From Gammaproteobacteria bacterium (GTDB taxonomy: Bacteria; Pseudomonadota; Gammaproteobacteria; JASBUN01), in the NCBI GenBank assembly GCA_030147845.1, contig JASBUN010000004.1:1-55321 (forward strand): a DNA stretch of 55,321 bases, read 5' to 3'. Under the pieces are notes generated by a model that was given only the letters and a program-made list of their open reading frames with translations, made no database searches and had not been told where the DNA came from. Shown piece by piece: positions 1 through 9,184 of this stretch. The translations under genes and the position numbers were made by a program. Numbering within the stretch: position 1 is the first letter of the stretch; each line of letters opens with the position of its first letter.

Positions 1-3
1 CCC

Positions 4-111
4 GCAGGGGCTCTCCCTGAAAACCGGACTCCGCGTTGAGCCTTCTTGAAAGGCAACCAGCCTTCCTGCGAAGCCTCGCCTTGAGTCCGGCTTTCAGGGA
101 GAGCCAGAATT
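4..111. repeat. Palindromic intergenic repeat, copy A
   Basis: An imperfect hairpin element. The arm at 9-31 and the arm at 83-105 are inverted copies matching at 22 of 23 positions, around a 51-nt loop. The first 50 nt (4-53) match 1638-1687 at about 45 of 50 positions in the same orientation, and both copies end in GAGCCAGAAT. The pair lies on either side of the thiolase gene. No transposase is seen; it resembles a small non-autonomous palindromic element (REP/MITE-like), but the family is not recognised. The element may extend left of the window. Confidence 0.75.
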
Positions 112-147
112 GCCAATAGACTTAATCAGAGGTTCCCTAATAATCCG

Positions 148-1470
148 CTAACGCTCCAGAATCGCCGTGAGGCCCTGGCCGCCCGCCGCGCATATGGAAA
201 TCAACCCTCGCCCACTACCGCGCTGCTCCAGTTGCCTGGCCAGCGTGGCGATAATGCGGGCGCCTGTTGCCGCGAATGGATGACCGGTGGCCAGGCTGCT
301 GCCTTTGGGGTTCAGACGAGAACGATCAATCGACCCAAGTGACTGCTCACGCCCCAGCCGGTCCCGACAGAAATCCGGGTCTTCCCAGGCTTTCAGTGTC
401 GCCAGAACCTGGGCCGCGAATGCCTCATGAATTTCATAGATATCAAAGTCCTGGAGACTGATTCCGGCTCGATCCAACAGTCTGGGAACCGCGTAGGCCG
501 GCGCCATGAGCAGACCTTCCTTCTTGTCGACAAAATCGACTGCGGCCACCTCGGAAAACGTGAGATACGCCTGCACCGGCATATTGTGTGCCTTCGCCCA
601 ACTCTCACTGGCCAGCAGCACGCAAGAGGCCCCGTCTGTCAGGGCAGTGCTATTCGCGGCTGTCATGGTGCCGTGCTCCCGGTCAAAACACGGTTTCAGG
701 CTGGCCAACTTTTCCAACGAGGTATCCGGGCGCAGAATATTGTCCTGCGTCAGCCCTGCCAGCGGCGTGGTCAGGTCGTCAAAAAAACCTTCCCTGTAGG
801 CCGCCGCGAGCTTCTGGTGGCTTTCATAGGTCAACTTGTCCTGCTCGTCACGGGGAATTGACCATTCATGAGCCGTAATCTGGCAATGATCCCCCATCGA
901 CAGGCCGGTTCTGGGTTCGCTATTTTGCGGAATACCTGGTTTCAGGTGGCCAGGGCGAAACCGGGCCGCTATTTTTAGGCGCTCGGTCACCGTCTTCGCG
1001 CGGTTCAGATCCAGCAGAATGCTTCTCAGACCTTCGCTGACACTGATAGGCGCGTCAGATGTGGTATCGGCTCCGCCGGCAACTCCACACTCAATCTGGC
1101 CGAGGGCGATTTTATTGGCCACCAGGATCGCGGCTTCCAAACCGGTTCCGCAGGCCTGCTGGACATCATAGGCCGGAGTTTCAGGCGCAAGCCCTGAGCT
1201 CATTACCGACTCCCGGGTGAGATTGAAATCACGGGAATGCTTGATCACCGCTCCTGCGGCCACTTCTCCCAATCGCTGACCCTGGAGTTCAAAGCGATCG
1301 ACCAGGCCGCGCAAGGCAGAGGTCAACAGGTCCTGATTGCTGAGTTTGCTGTAGGCCGTGTTAGACCGGGCAAACGGTATCCGGTTACCACCAATGATGG
1401 CGACACGGCGCACGGCTTTCGATCTGGCCGATTTTGGCCGGCGGGTGGCTGTCGTTTTTGCCTGTTCCAT
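148..1470 (-). CDS. Acetyl-CoA C-acyltransferase (thiolase, FadI/FadA2-like)
   Basis: A 440-aa thiolase, expected to cleave 3-ketoacyl-CoA with CoA, or run in reverse to condense acyl-CoA units, in the cytoplasm. All active-site elements are visible: nucleophilic Cys107 in QQACGTG, His348 in IHEAF, His397 in GHPF and Cys427 in CAAGGQG. The length equals that of mycobacterial FadA2. The ATG follows a GGGGAG Shine-Dalgarno by 6 nt. A Lys/Arg-rich N-terminus of about 22 residues precedes the catalytic fold. It is divergent from the long FabG gene at 1955, the same arrangement as fabG4/fadA2 (Rv0242c/Rv0243) in Mycobacterium tuberculosis. Fatty-acid beta-oxidation or a short-chain acyl-CoA pathway is therefore likely; the exact chain length cannot be read from sequence. 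Confidence 0.9.
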   Translation of the reverse strand: MEQAKTTATRRPKSARSKAVRRVAIIGGNRIPFARSNTAYSKLSNQDLLTSALRGLVDRFELQGQRLGEVAAGAVIKHSRDFNLTRESVMSSGLAPETPAYDVQQACGTGLEAAILVANKIALGQIECGVAGGADTTSDAPISVSEGLRSILLDLNRAKTVTERLKIAARFRPGHLKPGIPQNSEPRTGLSMGDHCQITAHEWSIPRDEQDKLTYESHQKLAAAYREGFFDDLTTPLAGLTQDNILRPDTSLEKLASLKPCFDREHGTMTAANSTALTDGASCVLLASESWAKAHNMPVQAYLTFSEVAAVDFVDKKEGLLMAPAYAVPRLLDRAGISLQDFDIYEIHEAFAAQVLATLKAWEDPDFCRDRLGREQSLGSIDRSRLNPKGSSLATGHPFAATGARIIATLARQLEQRGSGRGLISICAAGGQGLTAILER

Positions 1471-1954
1471 AATGACTCCCCATGGGCTATCTGATTGACG
1501 CTATTGGCGACACTGCAACGGTCGGGAGACCAGTCCAAGGGTCCAGGGAACCACCTCTCACCGGGTCTATTGACCACTCTGCAGGCGTTGGGCGGCTCAG
1601 TGGCCCGGCCAATAAGCCTCTGAATCAATGCTTGCCAGCAGGGGCTTGCCCTGAAAACCGGCCTCCGCGTTGAGCCTTCGTAAAAGGTGCCCTGCCCTGA
1701 CTGGAAGCCCGGCCTTGACGCGGGTTTTCAGAGCGAGCCAGAATCAACCAGCCTGACAGGCACCGTCAGGCATAGGTTCCAGTTTACGCTGTCAGCGAGT
1801 GTCATGCAGTCTAATCGGTACGCGACCTGGCTCATTGGCATTGATGACACACCGCGCATCGCGTTGAGTCAATTCAAATACCGCCCGCTCGCCTACCATG
1901 TTGCCATCAAATTGAACAGTTACCACCAGCGCCACGCCTAAAAGGAACTCAACC
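1471..1954. other. Divergent intergenic region between thiolase and fabG-like genes
   Basis: A 484-nt gap. It holds the thiolase ribosome-binding site at its left end, repeat copy B at 1638-1745, and about 200 nt of presumed leader for the fabG-like gene. I see no convincing -35/-10 pair, no structured RNA and no small gene with a good Shine-Dalgarno. Confidence 0.6.
1638..1745. repeat. Palindromic intergenic repeat, copy B
   Basis: The second copy of the element at 4-111, in the same orientation. The outer arms (GGCTTGCCCTGAAAACC and, near the right end, GGGTTTTCAGAGCGAGCC) form a weaker inverted repeat than in copy A, with several mismatches. The first 50 nt are about 90% identical to copy A, while the interior has diverged more. 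Together the copies bracket the thiolase gene. Confidence 0.7.
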
Positions 1955-3364
1955 ATGGCAGACCTGTACCTGAAATTCGTTAATACACCGGCCGGAAAAA
2001 CAGCAGCCCGGTCGGTCGGGCTCCCGACTCCGGTCACGCTGAAACGGCAACGCCGACCCGACCAGCCGTTCATTGAAGGCAATATCCTGATTGGTGCGGC
2101 CAATGGGGGCAAAGCAGTGGTGGAGTTGGGGGCTATTCTGGCTTCAGGTGCTGCGACAATCTTCCATGCCAACGGCTCCGCCCGGCTGACCGATTCCGCG
2201 AACGTCGGCAACCGGGCCAAACCGGTTGAACTCGACCAGGAGTCCCCTGACCGCTACACCGCGTTGGTTTTTGATGCCACCGGTATCGAAGACACTCTGC
2301 AGCTGCGCGGCCTCTATGACTTCTTCCACCCCACCATCCGGAAATTGACGACCAACGCCCGCGTCCTGATAGTAGGCCTTGACCCTCATACCTGTAAGAC
2401 ACCTGCAAAGGCAGCCGCCCAGCAAGCACTGGAAGGCTTCACCCGCAGTGCTGGCAAGGAAATTGGCCAAAAGGGCGCAACAGCCAACCTGATCCGAATT
2501 GCCAGCGGTGCGGAAAAAAATCTGGAGTCAACGGTTCGGTTCTTCCTGTCGCCACGTTCAGCGTATGTCTCAGGCCAGTGCGTGCGTATCGGTCGTGGCA
2601 ACAGGACCGCCCGGCCGGATAACCAGGCCACACCACTGAAGCAGAAAACCGCTCTGGTGACCGGAGGTTCCCGTGGTATAGGCGCCGCGATCGCCCGCAC
2701 ACTGTCCCGAGACGGCGCGACCGTTATTGTGCTGGATACTTTTTCCACCGAGACCGCGCTCAAGCAGGTCGCCGACGACATCACAGGTCACGCACTGACC
2801 TGTGATATCACTGCAGAGGATGCCCCGGATCAGATTGTCGACTTCGTCAAACGTCACTCAGGTAGCCTGGATATTGTCGTACACAACGCCGGCATTACCC
2901 GCGATAAAACCCTTGGAAACATGCCGGAACATTTCTGGGACCTGGCCATTGCGGTCAATCTGACTGCCGAAGAGTTGATCAACGACGCGCTACTGGAGGC
3001 CGACCTGTTTCAGCAGAACGGGCGCATTGTCTGCGTATCGTCCATCAGCGGCATAGCAGGCAATTTTGGCCAGACCAACTATGCCACGTCCAAATCCGGC
3101 GTCATCGGGTATGTGGAAGCAATGGCAAAACGGCTGAAAAACGGGATGACGGTGAATGCCGTGGCCCCCGGGTTTATTGAGACCCGGATGACAGCAGCCA
3201 TGCCTCTGACCATCCGGGAGGCAGGTCGTCGCATGAACAGCCTGGCTCAGGGGGGACAACCGATTGACGTGGCCGAAACCATTGCCTGGTTCTGCAACCC
3301 GCTTTCTACCGCCGTGAACGGCAATATCGTACGGGTTTGCGGTCAGTCGCTGATAGGACGGTAA
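1955..3364 (+). CDS. Long-form 3-oxoacyl-ACP/acyl-CoA reductase (FabG4-like SDR)
   Basis: A 469-aa short-chain dehydrogenase of the high-molecular-weight FabG class, about twice the usual FabG length. Residues 1-220 form a divergent N-terminal Rossmann-like domain. Residues 230-469 are the catalytic domain: cofactor motif TGGSRGIG at 236-243, NAG at 311-313, and the catalytic set Ser363, Tyr376 and Lys380 (YATSK). It should reduce 3-ketoacyl thioesters with NAD(P)H; known FabG4 enzymes prefer NADH and CoA substrates. The start is supported by AAGGAA 7 nt upstream of the ATG. It is divergent from the thiolase at 148-1470, which would act on the same 3-ketoacyl intermediates. No MaoC-type hydratase is in view to complete the cycle. 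Confidence 0.88.
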   Translation: MADLYLKFVNTPAGKTAARSVGLPTPVTLKRQRRPDQPFIEGNILIGAANGGKAVVELGAILASGAATIFHANGSARLTDSANVGNRAKPVELDQESPDRYTALVFDATGIEDTLQLRGLYDFFHPTIRKLTTNARVLIVGLDPHTCKTPAKAAAQQALEGFTRSAGKEIGQKGATANLIRIASGAEKNLESTVRFFLSPRSAYVSGQCVRIGRGNRTARPDNQATPLKQKTALVTGGSRGIGAAIARTLSRDGATVIVLDTFSTETALKQVADDITGHALTCDITAEDAPDQIVDFVKRHSGSLDIVVHNAGITRDKTLGNMPEHFWDLAIAVNLTAEELINDALLEADLFQQNGRIVCVSSISGIAGNFGQTNYATSKSGVIGYVEAMAKRLKNGMTVNAVAPGFIETRMTAAMPLTIREAGRRMNSLAQGGQPIDVAETIAWFCNPLSTAVNGNIVRVCGQSLIGR

Positions 3365-3535
3365 CCCCTTCAGAAAGGCCTGCTACTGTGGATTGTCGTC
3401 GCGCCACCACACCGGTCGGGACATCGCGTTAACGAGCAGTGTACGGTGCGGTTGATTCGTCGAGGGCCGCATCAAAACGTCAGAAAATCCGGAGCCCGTA
3501 GCAGGTGCCTGGCAAGCAGTGCCTTAAATCAGTGG

Positions 3536-3575
3536 TACTTGGAGGCCTGATGAAGATACTTGGAGGCCTGATGAA
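3536..3575. repeat. Tandem 21-nt repeat at the tRNA-Val 3' flank
   Basis: Two head-to-tail 21-nt units (3536-3556 and 3557-3577) share the 19-nt core TACTTGGAGGCCTGATGAA exactly. The sequence just before the first unit, GTGGTACTT, also resembles the tRNA-Val 3' end (GTGGTACTG). The pattern suggests slippage or recombination scars next to the tRNA; an attachment site is possible but unproven. Confidence 0.7.
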
Positions 3576-3576
3576 A

Positions 3577-3652
3577 TGGTGGGTGGTACTGGGATCGAAC
3601 CAGTGACCCTCGCCTTGTAAGGGCGATGCTCTCCCAGCTGAGCTAAGCACCC
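3577..3652 (-). tRNA. tRNA-Val(UAC)
   Basis: A 76-nt tRNA on the minus strand with encoded CCA. The anticodon TAC sits in the loop CTTACAA between the GGCG-type arms, and the T arm ACTGG/CCAGT with TTCGATC is standard. The acceptor stem pairs GGGTGCT with ACCACCC, leaving a C-C mismatch at pair 6-67; the other six pairs are Watson-Crick. The 5' end lies only 10 nt after the hupB stop codon, so it is probably cut from a hupB transcript. Confidence 0.93.
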
Positions 3653-3662
3653 AGGAAGCGCG

Positions 3663-3935
3663 TTAGTTTACGGCATCCTTCAGCGCTTTTCCAGCTTTGA
3701 AGCTGGGAACTTTAGAAGCCGCAATATTGATCGCCTGTCCGGTCTGCGGATTACGTCCGGTGCGAGCCGCACGCTCGCGCACTAAGAACGTGCCGAAACC
3801 AACTACCGTCACTGTGTCGCCACCTTTGAGCGACTGCGTTACTGAATCAATGACCGCATCCACCGCACGTGTGGCCGACGCCTTGGACAGGTCTGCCGCC
3901 GCTGCTACCGCATCGACTAGTTCTGTTTTATTCAT
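3663..3935 (-). CDS. hupB: DNA-binding protein HU-beta
   Basis: A 90-aa histone-like nucleoid protein, the exact family length. It starts [19 protein letters not shown] and carries the conserved beta-arm segment with [21 protein letters not shown], whose Pro (in RNPQTG) intercalates into bent DNA. It acts as a homo- or heterodimer that bends and compacts DNA. It lies downstream of lon, the usual gammaproteobacterial order. A near-consensus sigma-70 promoter lies about 100 nt upstream (4036-4065). There is no terminator between its stop and tRNA-Val, so the mRNA should continue into the tRNA. Confidence 0.97.
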   Translation of the reverse strand: MNKTELVDAVAAAADLSKASATRAVDAVIDSVTQSLKGGDTVTVVGFGTFLVRERAARTGRNPQTGQAINIAASKVPSFKAGKALKDAVN

Positions 3936-4035
3936 GCTCCTCCCCTTCCGAAAACAGGGACGCCAGCCCTGCAGAAAAAAAAACGACGAGCGGCCTCACA
4001 TGCTGCCGCTACGTCCGTATGTACAACGCGAACAC

Positions 4036-4065
4036 GTTATACCAAGCGCTACGAATAGGTGTCAA
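4036..4065 (-). promoter_or_regulatory. Sigma-70 promoter of hupB
   Basis: On the minus strand a perfect -35 TTGACA (4060-4065) is separated by 18 nt from a -10 TATAAC (4036-4041), about 100 nt upstream of the hupB ATG. Strong by consensus, as expected for an abundant nucleoid protein. Confidence 0.8.
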
Positions 4066-4090
4066 CTGCGGTTCTGAAACACATGCATAG

Positions 4091-4114
4091 GCAAAAACCG
4101 CCGGCATGCGGCCT
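4091..4114 (-). terminator. Possible weak terminator of lon
   Basis: The minus strand shows a short GC-rich hairpin (CCGC with GCGG around ATGCCG) followed directly by TTTTT, about 115 nt after the lon stop and upstream of the hupB promoter. The stem is only 4-5 bp, so it may be partial. Confidence 0.4.
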
Positions 4115-4229
4115 ACTTCTTCGGCTGCGCTTGGTGCATTTTTCGTATCACTTACACACAGATAGACGAACTATAGACGACTATTTTCCGCCCGAAATTA
4201 CACATACTGTGCCGATCAACGCGCGCGCC

Positions 4230-6671
4230 TTAATGCGCACGCAAACCGGTTTCCTTACCCGTTTTTGATTCCTCTTTGTCGCCCTTGCCGCCCAGTCCTT
4301 GATCGCTCTCGGGCAACGGCACCGGCATGTGTTGCAAGGCGACGGCCAGTATCCCATCAATCCATTGGGTTGGACGAATATCCAGTTGACTCTTGATATT
4401 CTTCGGGATGTCGGCCAGATCCCGCCGATTTTCTTCCGGCACCAGGACGGTGCTGATACCACCGCGATGCGCGGCTAGCAGCTTTTCCTTGAGTCCACCG
4501 ATCGGCAGAACCTCACCACGCAGCGTGATCTCGCCGGTCATCGCGACCGAAGATTTGACCGGAATATTGGTCAAGGCCGACACCAACGCAGTACACATGG
4601 CAACGCCGGCGCTAGGACCATCTTTGGGCGTCGCGCCCTCCGGTACGTGGACGTGAATATCATATTTCTGGTAGAAATCCGCCTCAATGCCGAGCATGGC
4701 CGAACGACTTCGAACAACGGTCATCGCCGCTTGAATCGACTCTTGCATGACGTCACCCAGTTGCCCGGTATGAATCAACTTGCCCTTGCCGGGTACGAGT
4801 GCCGCCTCGACTGTCAGCAATTCTCCACCAACCTCGGTCCAAGCCAACCCGGTCACCTGCCCAACCTGATCATTTTCCTCCGCCTTACCAAAGCGGAAGC
4901 GCTTAACGCCGAGATATTTATCCAAATTCTTGGGCGTCACCGCGACCTTCTTACCGTCTTGCTGTAACAGGATTTCCTTAACCACTTTTCGGCAGATCTT
5001 TGATATTTCGCGCTCAAGGTTACGGACACCCGCTTCCCGCGTATAGAAGCGCACAATATCGCGCAGCGCGGCTTCCGACACCCGCAACTCGCTACCCTTG
5101 ATGCCGTTGCTCTTCATCTGTTTCGGCACCAAATAGCGCATGGCGATATTGGCTTTTTCGTCCTCGGTATAACCGGGAATGCGAATCACCTCCATACGAT
5201 CCAACAGCGGCGCGGGGATATTAAGCGAATTGGCCGTCGCCACGAACATGATGTCGGACAAATCAAAATCCACCTCGAGATAGTGATCATTAAAGGTGTG
5301 ATTTTGTTCCGGGTCCAATACCTCCAACAATGCCGAAGACGGATCACCGCGAAAATCCATCGACATTTTGTCGATTTCATCGAGTAAAAATAGCGGATTG
5401 CGAGTGCCTATCTTGGCCAGGTTTTGGATGATCTTACCCGGCATGGAACCAATATACGTACGCCGGTGACCGCGTATTTCGGCCTCGTCGCGCACGCCGC
5501 CCAATGACATGCGCACAAACTTGCGGTTGGTCGCACGCGCCAACGAACGCCCCAGCGACGTCTTACCGACGCCTGGTGGACCAACCAGGCATAAGATCGG
5601 ACCCTTGAGTTTTTTCACGCGCTGCTGCACGGCGAGGTACTCAATAATCCGCTCTTTGACCTTCTCCAGACCATAGTGATCAGCCTCGAGCACTTCCTCG
5701 GCTTCACTTAAATTGTGACGGATCTTACTACGCTTCTTCCACGGCGCGCTGGTCAACCAGTCGATATAGTTGCGCACCACCGTGGCTTCCGCCGACATCG
5801 GCGACATTTGTTTAAGCTTGTTCAGCTCTGACACGGCCTTGGCCTTGGCATCCTTGGGCATGCCCGCCTTTTCGATACGATTGGCCAACTCTTCGGTCTC
5901 GTTGGGCGTCTCTTCAAGATCACCCAATTCTTTCTGAATCGCCTTCATCTGTTCGTTGAGATAGTACTCGCGCTGACTCTTTTCCATTTGCTGCTTGACA
6001 CGCGAGCGAATGCGCTTTTCCACTTGGAGAATATCGATCTCACCTTCGATCAAGCCCAGCAGGTGCTCAAGACGAACGCGCACGTCATCCGTTTCCAATA
6101 TGTTCTGCTTCTCGTCGAGCTTGAGTGCCATATGCGCGGCAATGGTATCGGCTAAGCGACCAGGGTCATCGATCCCGGAAAGCGATGTAAGGATTTCCGG
6201 TGGCACTTTCTTGTTCAATTTCACGTACTGGTCGAACTGCGCCAGCAATGAGCGCATGAGCACTTCCACTTCGCGCTCGTCACCGCTGGCCAGCGCTTCG
6301 ATACGCGTAACCTGAGCCGAGAAAAAGTCGTCCTTGGTCAGATAGTGAACGACACGAGCGCGATCCGCACCCTCGACCAGAACCTTGACCGTACCATCGG
6401 GCAATTTCAGCAACTGCAATATGGTCGACAGCGTACCGACGCGATGAATATCATCCGCCTGAGGATCGTCAACCTCGGCGCTCTTTTGCGCCACCAGTAA
6501 AATTTGCTTGTCGCCGGCCATGGCCGATTCCAGCGCCTGTATGGACTTCTCGCGTCCCACAAACAGCGGAATCACCATGTGGGGGTAGACCACCACATCG
6601 CGTAGAGGCAGGACTGGGACCACCAGCATTTGGTTGTCGATCACTTCGGAAGTTTTGTCGTCGTGCTCCAT
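4230..6671 (-). CDS. lon: ATP-dependent protease Lon
   Basis: An 813-aa AAA+ serine protease that degrades misfolded and regulatory proteins in the cytoplasm. The N-terminal substrate-binding domain starts with [16 protein letters not shown]; Walker A GPPGVGKT is at 364-371, Walker B LFLLDEID at about 427-434. The peptidase dyad is Ser687 in KDGPSAG and Lys730 in GGLKEK. The length is typical for family A Lon. The ATG is preceded by AGGAG at 8-9 nt. It follows clpX with a 204-nt gap that contains a sigma-32-type promoter, so heat-shock induction separate from clpX is expected. The C-terminal tail is charged and Gly/Lys-rich. Confidence 0.98.
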   Translation of the reverse strand: MEHDDKTSEVIDNQMLVVPVLPLRDVVVYPHMVIPLFVGREKSIQALESAMAGDKQILLVAQKSAEVDDPQADDIHRVGTLSTILQLLKLPDGTVKVLVEGADRARVVHYLTKDDFFSAQVTRIEALASGDEREVEVLMRSLLAQFDQYVKLNKKVPPEILTSLSGIDDPGRLADTIAAHMALKLDEKQNILETDDVRVRLEHLLGLIEGEIDILQVEKRIRSRVKQQMEKSQREYYLNEQMKAIQKELGDLEETPNETEELANRIEKAGMPKDAKAKAVSELNKLKQMSPMSAEATVVRNYIDWLTSAPWKKRSKIRHNLSEAEEVLEADHYGLEKVKERIIEYLAVQQRVKKLKGPILCLVGPPGVGKTSLGRSLARATNRKFVRMSLGGVRDEAEIRGHRRTYIGSMPGKIIQNLAKIGTRNPLFLLDEIDKMSMDFRGDPSSALLEVLDPEQNHTFNDHYLEVDFDLSDIMFVATANSLNIPAPLLDRMEVIRIPGYTEDEKANIAMRYLVPKQMKSNGIKGSELRVSEAALRDIVRFYTREAGVRNLEREISKICRKVVKEILLQQDGKKVAVTPKNLDKYLGVKRFRFGKAEENDQVGQVTGLAWTEVGGELLTVEAALVPGKGKLIHTGQLGDVMQESIQAAMTVVRSRSAMLGIEADFYQKYDIHVHVPEGATPKDGPSAGVAMCTALVSALTNIPVKSSVAMTGEITLRGEVLPIGGLKEKLLAAHRGGISTVLVPEENRRDLADIPKNIKSQLDIRPTQWIDGILAVALQHMPVPLPESDQGLGGKGDKEESKTGKETGLRAH

Positions 6672-6739
6672 GAGCGCGCTCCTAATAGGGAAACCTGGTC
6701 GCCACCGGAGGGTGGCATGGCTTGAATGACCAATATCTT

Positions 6740-6766
6740 ATATCGGGTCATCAGTCGAAATTTCAA
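6740..6766 (-). promoter_or_regulatory. Sigma-32 (heat-shock) promoter of lon
   Basis: On the minus strand TTGAAA (6761-6766) and CCCGATAT (6740-6747) are separated by 13 nt, matching the RpoH pattern of a TTGAAA -35 and a CCCGATAT/CCCCATNT -10. The lon start is about 70 nt downstream. The leader also holds a 6-bp hairpin (6701-6716, GCCACC/GGTGGC) before the ribosome-binding site. Confidence 0.75.
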
Positions 6767-6875
6767 CCGGTCCGGCTTCAGGGCAGCCAGAAGCGAACCG
6801 CTGCCGCAGCCAAATGCGGCACCTCGACGTCTGGCACAAGTGACGAATGCGAATGGAAGGCGGACGTCGGCGAAA

Positions 6876-8156
6876 CTAGTCCGAAGCAACACGCTGATGC
6901 TGCTCGCTGCCGTCGTAGATAACATACGGCTTCGCCTCACCGTCGATCACGGCATCGTCAATCACGACTTTGCTAACGTTCTCCATAGAAGGAAGATCGT
7001 ACATGATGTCAAGCAGCACATGTTCCAGAATGGTACGTAACCCGCGCGCACCTGTTTTACGGTCCATCGCTTTGCGCGCGATCGCCAACAAGGCGTCCTC
7101 GCGAAACTCAATCTCACACCCTTCCATCTCAAACAGCTTAGCGTATTGTTTGGTGAGCGCGTTTTTGGGTTCTGTCAAAATAATAACCAGCGCGGCCTCG
7201 TCGAGTTCTTCCAAGGTCGCGACCACCGGCAGGCGGCCAACAAATTCCGGAATCAATCCGTATTTGATCAGATCTTCAGGCTCAACTTCATAGAGCGTTT
7301 CGCCAATACTGCGGCTCTCGTCCTTGCTCTTCACCTCGGCAAAGAATCCGATCCCGCCCTGTGTCGAACGATTGCGTATAATTTTTTCCAGACCGGCGAA
7401 CGCGCCACCGACAATGAAAAGGATATTGCTGGTGTCGACTTGCAGAAACTCCTGCTGCGGATGCTTGCGTCCGCCCTGCGGCGGCACCGACGCAACGGTT
7501 CCTTCGATCAATTTCAGCAATGCCTGCTGAACGCCTTCACCGGATACGTCACGGGTTATCGAAGGGTTCTCGGACTTGCGCGAAATCTTGTCTATTTCGT
7601 CGATATAGACAATACCCGTCTGTGCCTTCTCAACGTCGTAATCGCATTTTTGCAATAACTTTTGAATGATGTTCTCGACATCCTCGCCGACGTAACCGGC
7701 CTCGGTCAGGGTGGTCGCATCCGCGATCGTAAAGGGTACGTTAAGCAAGCGCGCCAAGGTCTCGGCCAGCAAGGTCTTGCCGGAGCCGGTCGGGCCGATT
7801 AAGAGAATGTTGCTCTTTGCGACTTCGATGCCGTCCTGTTTCTGCGACAAATCCAGGCGCTTGTAGTGATTGTACACCGCTACCGACAACACCTTTTTAG
7901 CGCGCTCCTGGCCAATGACGTATTCATCCAGTACCGCGCGAATCTCCTGCGGCTTGGGTAACTTATTACCCTCGGATGCAGCCTTCTCCTGCATCTCTTC
8001 GCGGATGATGTCGTTGCACAATTCTACGCATTCGTCGCAGACAAATACCGACGGACCCGCGATCAGCTTGCGCACTTCATGCTGGCTCTTGCCGCAAAAA
8101 GAGCAATACAGCAGCTTACCGCCGTCATCACCTTTGCCATGCTTGTCGTCACTCAT
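6876..8156 (-). CDS. clpX: ATP-dependent Clp protease ATP-binding subunit ClpX
   Basis: A 426-aa AAA+ unfoldase that feeds tagged substrates into ClpP. The N-terminal zinc-binding domain has the four Cys in YCSFCGKSQ and [10 protein letters not shown]. Walker A is GPTGSGKT, the pore loop is GYVGED, and Walker B lies in IVYIDEIDK. The ATG at 8156 is preferred over a start 14 codons upstream because it follows GAGG by about 8 nt and the protein then begins [11 protein letters not shown] like other ClpX. It lies downstream of clpP with a 268-nt gap that includes a hairpin but no recognised promoter, and upstream of lon. Confidence 0.97.
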   Translation of the reverse strand: MSDDKHGKGDDGGKLLYCSFCGKSQHEVRKLIAGPSVFVCDECVELCNDIIREEMQEKAASEGNKLPKPQEIRAVLDEYVIGQERAKKVLSVAVYNHYKRLDLSQKQDGIEVAKSNILLIGPTGSGKTLLAETLARLLNVPFTIADATTLTEAGYVGEDVENIIQKLLQKCDYDVEKAQTGIVYIDEIDKISRKSENPSITRDVSGEGVQQALLKLIEGTVASVPPQGGRKHPQQEFLQVDTSNILFIVGGAFAGLEKIIRNRSTQGGIGFFAEVKSKDESRSIGETLYEVEPEDLIKYGLIPEFVGRLPVVATLEELDEAALVIILTEPKNALTKQYAKLFEMEGCEIEFREDALLAIARKAMDRKTGARGLRTILEHVLLDIMYDLPSMENVSKVVIDDAVIDGEAKPYVIYDGSEQHQRVASD

Positions 8157-8396
8157 ATTCCAACCTCGTGTTGCGATTCTGCAGGGCTCCGGTACCACCT
8201 TGCATCACCCGACCGTCCATTGCAAGATGCCTGCAATTCCAGTGCCAATCAACCCACAGCGCATGTGTGTTTCCGATGCGCGACGGCCCATACCGCCAAT
8301 TCAACTACGTTCGCCGCGCCGTGACAAGAAAGGCCGCGATCCAACTATGGGATTAGCGCCGCCGGGAGCCAAAAATCAGCTTCGGCGTCAAACTGC

Positions 8397-8418
8397 TGGC
8401 GACGCAAACTCGTCGCCA
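8397..8418 (-). other. Hairpin just after clpP
   Basis: A perfect 8-bp stem (TGGCGACG / CGTCGCCA) with a 6-nt loop starts about 7 nt after the clpP stop codon. There is no strong T-tract after it, so it may stabilise the clpP 3' end or weaken readthrough into clpX rather than act as a full terminator. Confidence 0.5.
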
Positions 8419-8424
8419 TGCACA

Positions 8425-9075
8425 TTACTCAGCGCCGGACAAAGCTACTTGGCGGCGCGCCAATACCTGGTCAATGAGTCCGTACTTGACCGAATCTTCG
8501 CCGCTCATGAAGTTATCGCGGTCGGTGTCGGCCTGAATTTTTTCCATTGGCTGGCCGGTATGCTGTGCCAATATGGCGTTGAGACGCTCGCGGATCAAAA
8601 GAATCTCGCGTGCATGTATATCGAAATCGGACGCCTGCCCCTGAAATCCACCCATCGGCTGATGGATCATGACGCGCGAATGCGGCAAACAGGAACGTTT
8701 GCCATGCGTGCCGCCGGCAAGCAAAATCGCGCCCATGCTGGCGGCTTGGCCGATACACATCGTACTAACATCTGGTTTGATAAACTGCATGGTGTCATAG
8801 ATGGCCAAACCCGCGGTTACCGACCCGCCAGGCGAATTGATGTACACATGAATGTCCTTATCCGGGTTTTCAGCCTCCAGGAACAACAATTGCGCCACCA
8901 CCAGGTTCGCCATGTAGTCCTCGACCGGGCCAACAATGAATATTAATCGCTCTTTTAACAGGCGCGAGTAAATGTCGTAGGCGCGTTCGCCACGCGGGGT
9001 CTGCTCGACCACCATGGGCACCAAGCCCAATGCCTGTGCGTTACCTGCCCCGCTGTTAGCCAAAATATCGGTCAT
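8425..9075 (-). CDS. clpP: ATP-dependent Clp protease proteolytic subunit ClpP
   Basis: A 216-aa serine peptidase that forms the double-heptamer chamber of ClpXP. The catalytic triad is Ser113 in GQAASMGA, His138 in MIHQPMGG and Asp187 in DRDNFM, with the oxyanion motif [10 protein letters not shown]. The ATG at 9075 (MTDILANSG) is chosen over a start 14 codons upstream because it follows AAGGAAG by 8 nt. The N-terminus of about 14 residues before the conserved [10 protein letters not shown] is likely the autocleaved propeptide. It sits between tig and clpX as in most gammaproteobacteria. Confidence 0.97.
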   Translation of the reverse strand: MTDILANSGAGNAQALGLVPMVVEQTPRGERAYDIYSRLLKERLIFIVGPVEDYMANLVVAQLLFLEAENPDKDIHVYINSPGGSVTAGLAIYDTMQFIKPDVSTMCIGQAASMGAILLAGGTHGKRSCLPHSRVMIHQPMGGFQGQASDFDIHAREILLIRERLNAILAQHTGQPMEKIQADTDRDNFMSGEDSVKYGLIDQVLARRQVALSGAE

Positions 9076-9184
9076 GTCTGCGCTTCCTTTAGTATTTCCA
9101 CAATCGAATACAACCACCGTCTCAATTAGACGATTGTCGCAGACACGGGGGCGCGTTCACACTCCCCGGTAGTCCGCCGCAAAG

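Noticed and set aside
1792..2220. Antisense frames inside the fabG-like gene and other shadows of high-GC genes
   Set aside because: They mirror strong genes on the other strand and carry no conserved motif.
3376..3510. Weak inverted repeat (AGGCCTGCTAC with GTAGCAGGTGCCT) between fabG-like and tRNA-Val
   Set aside because: Short and imperfect; could occur by chance, and no gene lies between the arms.
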